A stretch of 64,000 nucleotides of DNA from Methylobacter psychrophilus (GCF_025583945.1 NZ_JAOEGU010000004.1:109960-173959); one strand, 5' to 3'; numbered from the stretch's first letter, positions 8,576-15,981 are shown. Notes: generated from the sequence alone by a model not told the origin. A program made the numbers and translations.

Positions 8576-8767
8576 TTACCAAAGCCCAAACATCGCAGCA
8601 GTCACAAAGATAACGGCAATTATTGCACCAGTAATAACGGCAACCCCTAACCGAAACAGCAAGTTGTGACCCAACTTTGATTCGGTAACCTTTAGGGCCC
8701 GGAATTTCAAAATTGCGACGACACAAATAACCACGCCAACCACGAGCAGTAAATAAGGAATGAACAT
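8576..8767 (-). CDS. integron-cassette small membrane protein
   Basis: This is a 63-residue protein with two hydrophobic helices, residues 4-23 (LLLVVGVVICVVAILKF) and 40-60, separated by a short polar linker. It is a hypothetical inner-membrane protein, and no family is recognised. The ATG at 8767 lies 24 bases inside the cassette from attC site A, and no clear ribosome site is visible. The gene reads toward attC site B and fills its cassette, which supports it despite the small size. Confidence 0.6.
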   Translation of the reverse strand: MFIPYLLLVVGVVICVVAILKFRALKVTESKLGHNLLFRLGVAVITGAIIAVIFVTAAMFGLW

Positions 8768-8790
8768 AAGAGTAAGGCGCGCACTTAGTA

Positions 8791-8912
8791 GTCCAACGTT
8801 ACGGTAAGGGGCGTACCGCTAAAGAAAGCCAAGCGAAGTCGCCGAACCTTGATAAAAACTGAACTTCAAAACCGCTAACGGCCGGCGCGTCCCTTTGACT
8901 GACTTGTTATGC
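8791..8912 (-). repeat. attC-like site A (long, VCR-like)
   Basis: On the minus strand the site has R'' GCATAAC (8906-8912), then AAGTCAGTCAAAGGGACGCG, a structured internal region, GCGTACGCCCCTTACCGTAA, and R' GTTGGAC (8791-8797). The length is 122 bp. Its sequence family differs from sites B-D, as is usual when cassettes come from different sources. The stop codon of the 8907-10070 gene lies inside R''. Confidence 0.85.
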
Positions 8913-10070
8913 TTCACTGCCACTTACTCTAAAGTCTGCGGTATGCTCGGAGAACAAAGCTCCTAGCCTACCATTTGCAGGATTATATCCAAGTTCACTG
9001 TTAGTCATTATGAATTCGATTTGTTCCCTTAGTTTGTTTGATAGATGATTGAGAATAAAATCGATAAAGTCTGTGACAACGGCATGATCATCATGAATAG
9101 TGTTATATTTTACCGAACTCAATGATATTCCCATTGTTTTTTGCCAGAAGTCTTCATAATCAATGAATACTGGGACTTTACTGCTGAAATATACTTCGCC
9201 TATTTTAAGTTTATTAACCTCAACATTGCCATGAAGTAGGTCATTACGTTCATTCATTAATGTATGGAATTTTTTACAAATATCATTTGTATAATCAATT
9301 GCCTTTATAAAACCTATACAATTCAAATGAAGTGACTGTACTCGAATATCTATTTGTTGACGTATTGTGTTTTGAAAAAGTCTATCGTTGCTCTTAATTT
9401 CTGGTTTGGATAAAACAAATAAAATTAGGTTGATAAACGACTCTGCAAGAACTGGGAACATTGAGCGTAAGCCAAAAGTAAGGCCGATTGCGTTGTCGTA
9501 CTTATCTCCAATCAATTTCCAGTTTTCTTTCATATTATGGAAGTTTGTTTCGTTTAGTTTAACAAGCTCCCTGTCTTTATCGATATTTATATCCAGCTCT
9601 TTAAGTGATTTGATGTTTTTAGAAACTACTGAATTTATTCTATGGTAAGGATTTATAAAACGAGTCCATTTTTCTAGTTCGATTCGAACCTCTTTCATGG
9701 CCTTGCCATAATTTTTTAAATCTGACTTTATTTCTTGAATGAACATATCCAATGTTAGATTTTGACCTTTATGCTCGCCAATCAAATGTACTTCTGTTCG
9801 GAAGTTTTGACCTTGAATTGATACAATCCCAAATTCACTTGCGAGAGACCACTCCCAATGAATTAAATTGTCTGATGAGTCGCTTCTGAGGAAATTTTGC
9901 AGACCGTTCGGCCTACCATATTTGGCATATAAGTAACAGTACATATCAACTGGTTTGATTTCATTAGTAAACTCCCAAATGATTGCCTTTCTAGGTAACT
10001 TGTCTCCAGTCAAAATCTTTACGAGACAGCTTGGATGAATAGCTTCCAAGTCAATAAAAAAATTATTCAT
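8907..10070 (-). CDS. integron-cassette protein with HEPN-like RX4H motif
   Basis: This 387-residue protein is AT-rich and mainly helical in its C-terminal half. Near residues 272-281 it has MNERNDLLHG, where R275-N276...H280 matches the R(N)X4H active-site pattern of HEPN RNases; the surrounding segment (about 195-350) is predicted mostly helical. The N-terminal 120 residues look mixed alpha/beta and are unrecognised. HEPN proteins are often toxins or defence effectors, so a cassette-borne HEPN RNase is plausible but inferred. The TAA stop lies in attC site A. ATG 10070 follows attC site E by 20 bases. Confidence 0.75.
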   Translation of the reverse strand: MNNFFIDLEAIHPSCLVKILTGDKLPRKAIIWEFTNEIKPVDMYCYLYAKYGRPNGLQNFLRSDSSDNLIHWEWSLASEFGIVSIQGQNFRTEVHLIGEHKGQNLTLDMFIQEIKSDLKNYGKAMKEVRIELEKWTRFINPYHRINSVVSKNIKSLKELDINIDKDRELVKLNETNFHNMKENWKLIGDKYDNAIGLTFGLRSMFPVLAESFINLILFVLSKPEIKSNDRLFQNTIRQQIDIRVQSLHLNCIGFIKAIDYTNDICKKFHTLMNERNDLLHGNVEVNKLKIGEVYFSSKVPVFIDYEDFWQKTMGISLSSVKYNTIHDDHAVVTDFIDFILNHLSNKLREQIEFIMTNSELGYNPANGRLGALFSEHTADFRVSGSEA

Positions 10071-10090
10071 TGTTCACGAACTCTTTGTGA

Positions 10091-10171
10091 GCATAACGTT
10101 AAGTAGACACCTATAAAGCGGTCTATATCAATAAATATACCTAAATGATGTTTGGTAGCTAAATGTTGGGT
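10091..10171 (-). repeat. attC-like site E (first site of the array)
   Basis: The minus strand reads R'' ACCCAAC (10165-10171), an internal region with only weak pairing, and R' GTTATGC (10091-10097), 81 bp in all. The R boxes fit RYYYAAC and GTTRRRY, and the HEPN-like gene starts just beyond it. The arms are poorly matched, so this is the least certain site. Its own cassette would lie to the right of 10171, where no gene is seen. Confidence 0.55.
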
Positions 10172-10547
10172 GGCCTTCAACCAATCCATTTGACAAAATT
10201 ACTACATAAAGACCCTTGGCATCTAAAGCAATTTAAAAAACAGTAGACAATACGATAACATCATCTGAATTAATAGCATATTGTCCATCTTCATTCTGCC
10301 ATATTCATCGCCCTAAAGCGGCCACTCGCCACCGTCAGTGGCCGGCGGCCGATTGTGATAATGTCTTAAGTGAGCCTATTGCCAACGACAGCTTTTTGCA
10401 TAATTCTGATAAGTTGGAGGAAAAAACACTTCAGACTCCAGATTCTACTTCTGCATAGAATATCTTTATGGCTTGGTGCTTAAAGACATCTCAAGCCGTT
10501 TTAACAGCTAAGCTATTGATTTGCATGGGAAATAAAAAATACACGCC
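10172..10547. other. gene-free stretch right of the cassette array
   Basis: No supportable gene is present. A GC-rich hairpin (CGGCCACT at 10319-10326 pairing with AGTGGCCG at 10337-10344) stands out in AT-rich DNA. This is where an integron attI site and integrase would be expected for an array of this polarity, and no integrase is there. Confidence 0.4.
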
Positions 10548-10576
10548 TTGACAATCAAGCATCATTATGTTATAAT
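10548..10576 (+). promoter_or_regulatory. consensus sigma70 promoter with long leader
   Basis: TTGACA at 10548-10553 and TATAAT at 10571-10576 are perfect consensus hexamers separated by exactly 17 bases. Transcription would start near 10583. That leaves a leader of about 170 bases before the first gene at 10752, containing a GC-rich hairpin (around 10678-10697) and GGGAGGA at about 10713. It probably drives the small-gene run 10752-13137. Confidence 0.8.
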
Positions 10577-10751
10577 ATATCAACGGTAATGTTGTTCAAT
10601 TTTTACCGCCACCAATCCTTCCAGCGCCATCAAAATCATCACGCTTGTCATAAACTAACCATCGAATTTAAACATCGGTGCGCTTTCGCGTGCGCGTAGG
10701 TTTTTGTGCGTCGGGAGGAATTTTTAAATTATTGTTTTATGGAGATCCATT

Positions 10752-11003
10752 ATGAAGTCACCTTCAATCACCGTTACTCTCGTTCCAGCCATTGAGGTCT
10801 TAGCCAAATGCTTGGCGCAGACCAGTGATAATTATCAGCAATTGTTGATGAGTAATCCTGATACCTATGCCGTTTGCTGTGAGGCCGGCCGGAGTATGCG
10901 CCATTTAGCGAGACGTTATTCCAAGGTATTAGCCGCAGCACTGATTTACCAGGTTAACTCAGAGGAAGACAACAGTCCTTCAGAGGAGGATTTTGACGAA
11001 TAA
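10752..11003 (+). CDS. small hypothetical accessory-element protein
   Basis: This is an 83-residue protein: a hydrophobic-helical N-terminal two thirds with three cysteines (residues 19, 42 and 43), a basic patch RHLARRY near 50-56, and a strongly acidic tail EEDNSPSEEDFDE. It is the first gene behind the consensus promoter and has GGAGA before the ATG. No family is recognised. The acidic tail and the neighbours suggest an element housekeeping or regulatory role, but that is a guess. Confidence 0.6.
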   Translation: MKSPSITVTLVPAIEVLAKCLAQTSDNYQQLLMSNPDTYAVCCEAGRSMRHLARRYSKVLAAALIYQVNSEEDNSPSEEDFDE

Positions 11004-11047
11004 GTTGCCGTAACCGCTCTGTTAAGAAGGTTGCGCAATTGATCTAC

Positions 11048-11075
11048 GCACGGCGGTCAATTCTGGCTGCCGTGC
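11048..11075 (+). promoter_or_regulatory. hairpin between the first two small element genes
   Basis: GCACGGCGG (11048-11056) can pair with the GC-rich arm ending CTGCCGTGC at 11075, around a loop of about ten bases. There is no T-run, so it is more likely an RNA-processing or translation-shaping hairpin than a terminator. Confidence 0.35.
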
Positions 11076-11109
11076 ATTTATTACCCCTGTACTTCAGGAG
11101 ATTCTAAGC

Positions 11110-11439
11110 ATGGATATGACATCAAAACCACCCGCACAATCGCCACTCTTTGAACTCGGGCAACTGTGTTACACGCCGGCCGCGCAAGAGATCTTGCAAC
11201 GTTACCAAGCCAACCCATTCCAGTTATTAACACGTCATGTAATCGGTGACTGGGGAGACTTATGTATCGAAGATGCTCGGGCTAACAATGAGGCGCTTAA
11301 GGATGGTACACGTATTTTTTCAGCCTACGTAGTGCCGCCGCCATTATCTGGAGATCAGTCGTTATCGCCCTGCAAGATATGGATCATTACCGAGGCAGAT
11401 CAGAGCGTAACCACCATTTTGCTGCCTGAGGAGTATTGA
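11110..11439 (+). CDS. conserved plasmid/integrative-element small protein
   Basis: This 109-residue protein matches a common 'plasmid-related protein' pattern. It has GQLCYTPAAQEIL near residue 17, the invariant-looking core RHVIGDWGDLCIEDARANNEA in the middle (about 42-62), then RIFSAYV and a C-terminal KIWIITEADQSVTTILLPEEY ending. Such proteins are frequent in integrative conjugative elements, with unknown function. An AGGAG lies upstream of the ATG. It is followed immediately by a gene-poor 200 bases and then the 11637 gene. Confidence 0.75.
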   Translation: MDMTSKPPAQSPLFELGQLCYTPAAQEILQRYQANPFQLLTRHVIGDWGDLCIEDARANNEALKDGTRIFSAYVVPPPLSGDQSLSPCKIWIITEADQSVTTILLPEEY

Positions 11440-11636
11440 TAGGCAAAGCCAATAGACCATTGGGTGACTGCCTAACCGTCGCCTGCGAATATTCGTTAAC
11501 AGAAATACCTGTGAATACTGCCGTTAATATTATGCAAATAGCATTAAGCCGGTGCTACTCAGTAAACAATGCGCAACGTCCACCGACCGAGAACTTCTCT
11601 CGTTCGTTTCAATTAAACCTATTTAGAGATACCAAC

Positions 11637-11966
11637 ATGACTCAGAAAAAAGCAACAGCATCAATGGAATCAAAAGCAGTAACCGAAACTTTACCGGTTA
11701 ATCCAGAAACAAAAACAGATGTAGTCACCCAGCCCCAGCAGGCCGAACAGCCCCAGCAGACTGAGCAGGTTACCAAGTCTTCAAAGACCGGTCGTGGTGC
11801 TGCTACCGGTGATTTGTCGTCAGAGCTGATTGAGCTGGTGACGGAGCTACGCGAGACAGTTAGACGCATTGATCCCCGTAAGCATACCGAGAAGACTCTG
11901 CGCCGCGTCCTGTTCAACATCAGCGATATTCTGAAGGACATCGAAACGCTCTACACCAAAAGCTAA
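11637..11966 (+). CDS. small hypothetical protein with Gln/Pro-rich linker and helical tail
   Basis: From ATG 11637 the frame encodes 109 residues. Residues 1-55 are low-complexity (Thr, Gln, Pro, Lys), including PQQAEQPQQTEQ. Residues 60-107 are a strongly helical, charged segment that may form a coiled coil (ELIELVTELRETVRRI and LFNISDILKDIETLY). The same frame extends upstream to 11436, but the extension lacks a ribosome site and looks non-coding, so 11637 is preferred. No family is recognised. Confidence 0.55.
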   Translation: MTQKKATASMESKAVTETLPVNPETKTDVVTQPQQAEQPQQTEQVTKSSKTGRGAATGDLSSELIELVTELRETVRRIDPRKHTEKTLRRVLFNISDILKDIETLYTKS

Positions 11967-12036
11967 GGCTTCGACTTCTGTCAGACATCCAGGTCAAATG
12001 CCTTTATTCCGGCTGACTGACCAATAACCTTAATTA

Positions 12037-12083
12037 GGACGTGACTACCCGATGAGCAACTCTGCTCAGGGTTAGTCGCGTCC
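12037..12083 (+). promoter_or_regulatory. long hairpin immediately upstream of radC-like gene
   Basis: Bases 12037-12058 (starting GGACGTGACTACCCG) pair with 12063-12083 (ending GTTAGTCGCGTCC) over about 20 positions with a few mismatches and a 4-base loop. It is too long and lacks the T-run of a simple terminator. It sits 20 bases before the RadC-like start and may shape its translation or be a protein-binding site. Confidence 0.45.
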
Positions 12084-12102
12084 ATTGCTAAGAGAAAACC
12101 CC

Positions 12103-12597
12103 ATGACTAATCCCTTTCACGTCAATGAAACATCAGGCCATTTTGAGGTCCTGCGTCCCGTTACCACCGCCGAAATAGTGTCCATGGCAAAAAAGCTAAT
12201 CAAGAGCAAATTCGTGCGAGGGCAGGCCCTGACTAGTCCCGAGGCAACCCGTGACTTTTTAATACTGGAGCTGGCACTCTTAGAGCGCGAGGTATTTTAT
12301 TGTATTTTCCTCGACAACCAACACCGGGTTATAAAAGCTGAATGCTGTTTTAAAGGCACTATCGATAGTGCTAACGTTTATCCACGGGAGGTGCTGAAGC
12401 GAGCTCTGAAGCTAAACGCTAAGGCGCTTATTCTCGCTCATAACCATCCCTCTGGCTTACCCGAGCCCAGCGAGGCGGATCGATCTATCACCAGCCGGTT
12501 AATCAGAGTATTAAGTTTGGTTGATATCAGGGTTCTGGATCATTTCATTATCGGTGGTACAGAGCATTTTTCGTTTGCCGAGCATGGCCTGTTATGA
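12103..12597 (+). CDS. RadC-like JAB-domain protein
   Basis: This 164-residue protein is the short, element-borne form of the RadC/DUF2466 family. It has the JAB-type metal motif as AHNHPSG.PEPSEAD near residues 111-125, with the upstream Glu/Asp pattern and FKGTIDSANVYPREV before it. Chromosomal RadC is about 220 residues and has an N-terminal helix-hairpin-helix that is absent here. Short RadC copies are typical of integrative elements next to DUF2787. The enzymatic role is unproven; a metalloprotease-like fold is known. ATG 12103 is chosen over an upstream TTG. Confidence 0.85.
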   Translation: MTNPFHVNETSGHFEVLRPVTTAEIVSMAKKLIKSKFVRGQALTSPEATRDFLILELALLEREVFYCIFLDNQHRVIKAECCFKGTIDSANVYPREVLKRALKLNAKALILAHNHPSGLPEPSEADRSITSRLIRVLSLVDIRVLDHFIIGGTEHFSFAEHGLL

Positions 12598-12732
12598 CCT
12601 GACTTTAGAAAAAAGTAAGTCCTATAACACTGCAACACAGCTAAGATCTTCACCCTTTCCAATTCAATCTACAACATCAGAGCCAGCGAGCAAGCAATTG
12701 CCTTTCGTTGTGCTTTGCCATGGGAGTTACAC

Positions 12733-13137
12733 ATGATTATTCAACAAACCGGTTATCCATTAGCTATCAGTAACAAACTGATCTTGATCCTCAACAAAGA
12801 AATCCAGCTGCACAGCGAGGTCGATATTTCCTCAGGTTGTATCTTCAATTTTCGAGACCCTGACTACAGCGCCGAAAGCGGCGGCTATCACCCGGTAGAA
12901 ATTTATATCGATGAAAATGGCTGCTTTAAATACCTCACTGACTTCGCCTATGTGGGTGATGGTCATTATGCGGAATTAGTTAAAGAATTAGACTTTGATT
13001 TGAGTCACGGCCTATTCCAACAGATGGGCCGTGACTACCCCATCGTTCAAGGCAAAGGTTTATTCAGAATATGGCAGAGCAATTTCTGCGCCTATTACCA
13101 GAGCAAGGTTTTTACCGTCACTGTTGAAGAGCTTTGA
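12733..13137 (+). CDS. DUF2787 family protein
   Basis: From ATG 12733 the frame encodes 134 residues with the hallmark DUF2787 order: ISNKLILILNKEIQ near the start, FNFRDPDYSAESGGYHPVEI at about residues 38-57, then YLTDFAYVGDGHYAELVKELDFD, and a C-terminal FRIWQSNFCAYYQ. The family is unknown in function and is concentrated in integrative conjugative elements and islands, commonly beside RadC-like genes as here. An alternative start six codons upstream lacks support. Confidence 0.85.
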   Translation: MIIQQTGYPLAISNKLILILNKEIQLHSEVDISSGCIFNFRDPDYSAESGGYHPVEIYIDENGCFKYLTDFAYVGDGHYAELVKELDFDLSHGLFQQMGRDYPIVQGKGLFRIWQSNFCAYYQSKVFTVTVEEL

Positions 13138-13199
13138 AATCAATGGACAGATCGTCGCCCTCATTAATACTACCCATCAAGCTTCCAGGAGAGCAGGCT

Positions 13200-13310
13200 A
13201 TGAATGCAGCCCAAGGCAAACAGAGTAAACAACCGTTAACCACAGGCGTTTTAATATACATTAACATACCTATAAGCTGGCCCCATTGCCGCCAAGGGGG
13301 GGCGTCATGA
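13200..13310 (+). CDS. possible 36-codon leader peptide coupled to the recombinase
   Basis: An ATG at 13200 follows AGGAGAGCAGGCT and opens a 36-residue frame (MNAAQGKQSKQPLTTG...). Its TGA at 13308-13310 overlaps the ATG of the recombinase at 13307 as ATGA. A ribosome site plus exact stop-start overlap suggest translational coupling. It is too short to judge by composition and may be chance. Confidence 0.35.
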   Translation: MNAAQGKQSKQPLTTGVLIYINIPISWPHCRQGGAS

Positions 13311-14242
13311 CACGCGTAACGGCATCAGCACGTACACGACATCAACAGTCACCGTCTTGTGTTGCATTGACGCTCTATCTCGGTAATTTGGCGCCCAGTG
13401 GCCGACGCTCTATGCGCTCATTATTGCAGCAAGTGGCCTTATTGAACAAATGGCCGGGCACTTTGGAGCAGATGCCGTGGCTAACATTACGTTATGAGCA
13501 GGTTGCCTGCATTCGCGCTGCATTACGACAAACCAATAAGTCACCTAATACCATCAACACCACTCTGGCTGCCATTCGGGGTGTCTTGAAGTCAGGCTTT
13601 TTATCAGGCCACTTTCCGGCACTGGACTGGCAACGTATTCAGTCCATTGGCCGTATTCCTGGAAAAATCCTGCCTGCTGGTCGTCAGTTGCGCGCGATTG
13701 AGGTCACCCGTTTATTCAAAGCCTGTCAAAGTGATCCTCAACGGGGTATTCGTGATGTCGCTATTTTAGCAGTTTTAGCCTATGCCGGATTACGCCGCAG
13801 TGAGCTGTCCAGCTTAAACAGGGACGATTACTGCCGTCGTAATGGGCAACTTATTGTGCGTGAAGGCAAAGGTCAGCGCCAGCGTGAATTAATGCTACCA
13901 ACTGCCGCCAGAGCTTATATAAGGCAATGGCTTCAATACCGTGGTTCTTCACCTGGCCCGATGTTTTGCCATATAAGCAAAGATGGAGAGTATCACTTGA
14001 CCCAACGACTCAGTGCGTTACGTATTTACGGCATTGTAAAGCGCCGAGCCAGGGAGGCGGGAATCGAACCTTGCTCACCTCACGATCTTCGTCGCACGTT
14101 TGTCACTCGACTGCTAGAGCAAGGCGTTGACTTTAATACTGCTCGGCAATTAGCAGGACACGAGCATATTCAGACAACGGCGCTTTATGATCGGCGACAT
14201 ATCAAAACCCAACGGCAAGCAATGGCAAATTTTTGCTTTTAA
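13307..14242 (+). CDS. XerC/D-like tyrosine recombinase
   Basis: This is a 311-residue site-specific recombinase. The N-terminal core-binding domain (about residues 20-120) is followed by a catalytic domain with AYAGLRRSELSSL (first Arg), GKGQRQRELMLP (Lys strand), SPHDLRRTFVTRLL (His-x-x-Arg), AGHEHIQTTALYDRR (His and nucleophile Tyr). All catalytic residues are present. ATG 13307 has AAGGGGGG upstream; an in-frame ATG at 13286 is less likely. It lacks the extra segment of integron integrases, so it is not assigned as IntI. It is flanked on the right by a cluster of AAAAACA motifs that may be its binding sites. Confidence 0.9.
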   Translation: MTRVTASARTRHQQSPSCVALTLYLGNLAPSGRRSMRSLLQQVALLNKWPGTLEQMPWLTLRYEQVACIRAALRQTNKSPNTINTTLAAIRGVLKSGFLSGHFPALDWQRIQSIGRIPGKILPAGRQLRAIEVTRLFKACQSDPQRGIRDVAILAVLAYAGLRRSELSSLNRDDYCRRNGQLIVREGKGQRQRELMLPTAARAYIRQWLQYRGSSPGPMFCHISKDGEYHLTQRLSALRIYGIVKRRAREAGIEPCSPHDLRRTFVTRLLEQGVDFNTARQLAGHEHIQTTALYDRRHIKTQRQAMANFCF

Positions 14243-14249
14243 GTGCTAC

Positions 14250-14440
14250 CAACAGTCAAAAAAAATCGCATAAAAACACCTTTGGCAAAATCGGCAAAGC
14301 AGTATTTTTGACATGATTTGCCGCGCCAAAAACATCATCCGAAATATAAAAACCATAAAAAAAGTTACCGAAAAAACACGATGTTTTTATTTTGGTAAAT
14401 CACTGTTTTCTAAAAACATCGTAAAAACAGTGGGGTAAGT
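14250..14440. repeat. cluster of AAAAACA motifs beside the recombinase gene
   Basis: The gap 14243-14493 contains at least five AAAAACA or TGTTTTT motifs, at about 14273, 14331, 14374, 14413 and 14425. At 14365-14388 the minus strand reads AAAAACATCGTGTTTTTTCGG, a near-copy in inverted orientation of the palindrome at 1212-1235. Such clusters beside tyrosine recombinases are often arm-type binding or crossover sites; this role is inferred. Confidence 0.45.
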
Positions 14441-14493
14441 GCTGATTTTTGAAAACTGTAAATAAGTAGCATCAATAATTATGAGATGCCGTT

Positions 14494-14874
14494 ATGCCAC
14501 TAAAAAAACCTAAAAATTTCGATCGCCCTCTTCCAAGGCTACTACGCATGAGAGATGCGCCGTTCTATATTGGAATGAACAAAAACCTTTTTAATGCAGA
14601 AGTACGACCCTTGCTAACCGAGATGACAATCGGTGACACGGGTATTGCTTTTGACCGCCTTGAATTAGAAGCCTGGGTTGACGACTTAAAGAGTCGTAGT
14701 AGTAAACCCGGCACACGCAAATTGGAGAAAACATCATGGGACGCAAAAAAACATCTGGGCTCATTAAAAGGGGCGAGCTCTGGCACATCGACAAAGTCAT
14801 CAAAGGTCGACGCGTTTGCCAAAGCACTGGCACAAGTGACCAAGAAGAAGCCGAAAGCTTCCTCGCGCACTTAA
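14494..14874 (+). CDS. AlpA/excisionase-like protein with an overlapping C-terminal extension
   Basis: This is a 126-residue protein. Residues 12-70 match the small gene at 54431: PRLLRMRDAP.Y.GM.K..F...RP.L ... FDR..L....D, a winged-helix AlpA/excisionase-like reader. The remaining 50 or so residues are Lys/Ser/Ala rich and overlap the following integrase by 139 bases in another frame. The 54431 copy stops before its integrase, so this extension may be read-through after loss of the original stop. It probably controls excision of the tRNA-Thr element. Confidence 0.7.
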   Translation: MPLKKPKNFDRPLPRLLRMRDAPFYIGMNKNLFNAEVRPLLTEMTIGDTGIAFDRLELEAWVDDLKSRSSKPGTRKLEKTSWDAKKHLGSLKGASSGTSTKSSKVDAFAKALAQVTKKKPKASSRT

Positions 14875-15794
14875 TGGAAGAAAATCGGCAGGCAACGGTT
14901 TATGGCGTTCGTCCGAAGAGAACTTTCAGAGAGGCCGCAACTAAGTATTTATTGGAGTCACAAAAAGCGAGCCTTAAGGACGATGCGTTACATCTAAGGT
15001 TACTGGACGAGTATATTGGAGACATGAGCTTAGAGTTGGTACATATGGGAACTTTGCAAGCCTATATTGAAATGCGCCGGATGCAAGGTGTTAAGAATAG
15101 AACAATTAACTATGCTTTACAGGCTGTCAGACATATTTTAAATCTGGCGGCATTGGAATGGCGAGATGAATATGGCTTGACTTGGATGGTAACTCCACCG
15201 AAGATCAAGTTACTTACACAGCATGATGCCAGGGAGCCCTACCCAATGTCACGGGAGGAGCAAACTCGGCTGTTTAATGAGTTGCCTGAGCACTTGGTCA
15301 AGATGGCTTTATTTAAGGTGAATACCGGATGTAGAGAGCAAGAGGTGTGTTCTTTGCGTTGGGAATGGGAGGAACGCATTCCAGAGCTCAATACCAGTAT
15401 TTTTGTAATACCGGCCCATACCGTAAAAAATAGAACCCGACGCGTGGTTATTTTAAACAGTGAGGCAAAGGCGGTGATTGATCAGTTACGAGGGCAGCAT
15501 TCTGAGTTTGTCTTTACCTATAAAGACCATCGCGTTCTGGCTATGAATAATTCGGCCTGGCAGAAGGCAAGAAAACGTGTGGGGCTTACGCAAGTGAGAA
15601 TTCATGACCTGAAGCATACCTTCGGGCGGCGCTTGAGAGCAGAGAATGTATCGTTTGAAGATAGGCAGGATTTATTGGGTCACAAGTCAAGCAGGATCAC
15701 GACGCATTATTCGTCGGCGGAATTGGGGAATCTGATCGCTGCGGCTGAAAAGGTCTGCGTAATCAAAACACGCAAAAGTCACGCAACATTTTAA
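14736..15794 (+). CDS. tyrosine integrase of the tRNA-Thr island
   Basis: This is a 352-residue phage-type integrase. It has an N-terminal strand-rich arm-binding region (LIKRGELWHIDKVIKGRR), a core-binding domain (about residues 65-160), and a catalytic domain with NTGCREQEVCSLRWEWE (Arg), VKNRTRRVVILN (Lys), HDLKHTFGRRL (His-x-x-Lys, where many integrases have Arg), and LLGHKSSRITTHYS with the nucleophile Tyr. It reads toward the 3' end of tRNA-Thr 60 bases away, the usual place for an integrase after insertion at a tRNA. Related integrases lie at 52858 and 54677. Confidence 0.92.
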   Translation: MGRKKTSGLIKRGELWHIDKVIKGRRVCQSTGTSDQEEAESFLAHLMEENRQATVYGVRPKRTFREAATKYLLESQKASLKDDALHLRLLDEYIGDMSLELVHMGTLQAYIEMRRMQGVKNRTINYALQAVRHILNLAALEWRDEYGLTWMVTPPKIKLLTQHDAREPYPMSREEQTRLFNELPEHLVKMALFKVNTGCREQEVCSLRWEWEERIPELNTSIFVIPAHTVKNRTRRVVILNSEAKAVIDQLRGQHSEFVFTYKDHRVLAMNNSAWQKARKRVGLTQVRIHDLKHTFGRRLRAENVSFEDRQDLLGHKSSRITTHYSSAELGNLIAAAEKVCVIKTRKSHATF

Positions 15795-15806
15795 ACAGGC
15801 ATAAAA

Positions 15807-15845
15807 AAAGGAAATCAAAGGTGTTGTAACCTATTGATTTCCTTT
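15807..15845. terminator. bidirectional terminator between integrase and tRNA-Thr
   Basis: AAAGGAAATCAA (15807-15818) pairs exactly with TTGATTTCCTTT (15834-15845), extended by AGGT/ACCT inside. A-runs and T-runs flank it, so it could stop the integrase transcript and the opposing tRNA transcript. Confidence 0.7.
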
Positions 15846-15854
15846 AGTATTCTT

Positions 15855-15930
15855 TGGAGCTAGTGAGGGGATTCGAACTCCTGACCGGCTGATTACAAAT
15901 CAGCTGCTCTACCAACTGAGCTACACCAGC
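15855..15930 (-). tRNA. tRNA-Thr (anticodon UGU)
   Basis: The minus strand reads a full cloverleaf of 76 bases: acceptor GCTGGTG/CACTAGC, D-arm with GTAGCTCAGTTGGTAGAGC, anticodon arm GCTGA-TTTGTAA-TCAGC with anticodon TGT, T-arm with GTTCGAATC, and encoded CCA. Its 3' end faces an integrase, which marks it as the insertion target of the left island. Confidence 0.95.
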
Positions 15931-15981
15931 AAAGAAAGGCTATTATACATTATAAAATTACTTTGCAAAGTAATTTGTTAC

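Noticed and set aside
8475..8726. 83-codon minus-strand frame over cassette B
   Set aside because: It crosses attC site B and overlaps the better-supported membrane-protein frame 8576-8767, with Cys/Arg-rich composition typical of a shadow frame.
13307..14242. Integron integrase (IntI) for the cassette array
   Set aside because: The recombinase has XerC/D-type motifs, lacks the IntI-specific extra segment, and lies 3 kb from the array with unrelated genes between.
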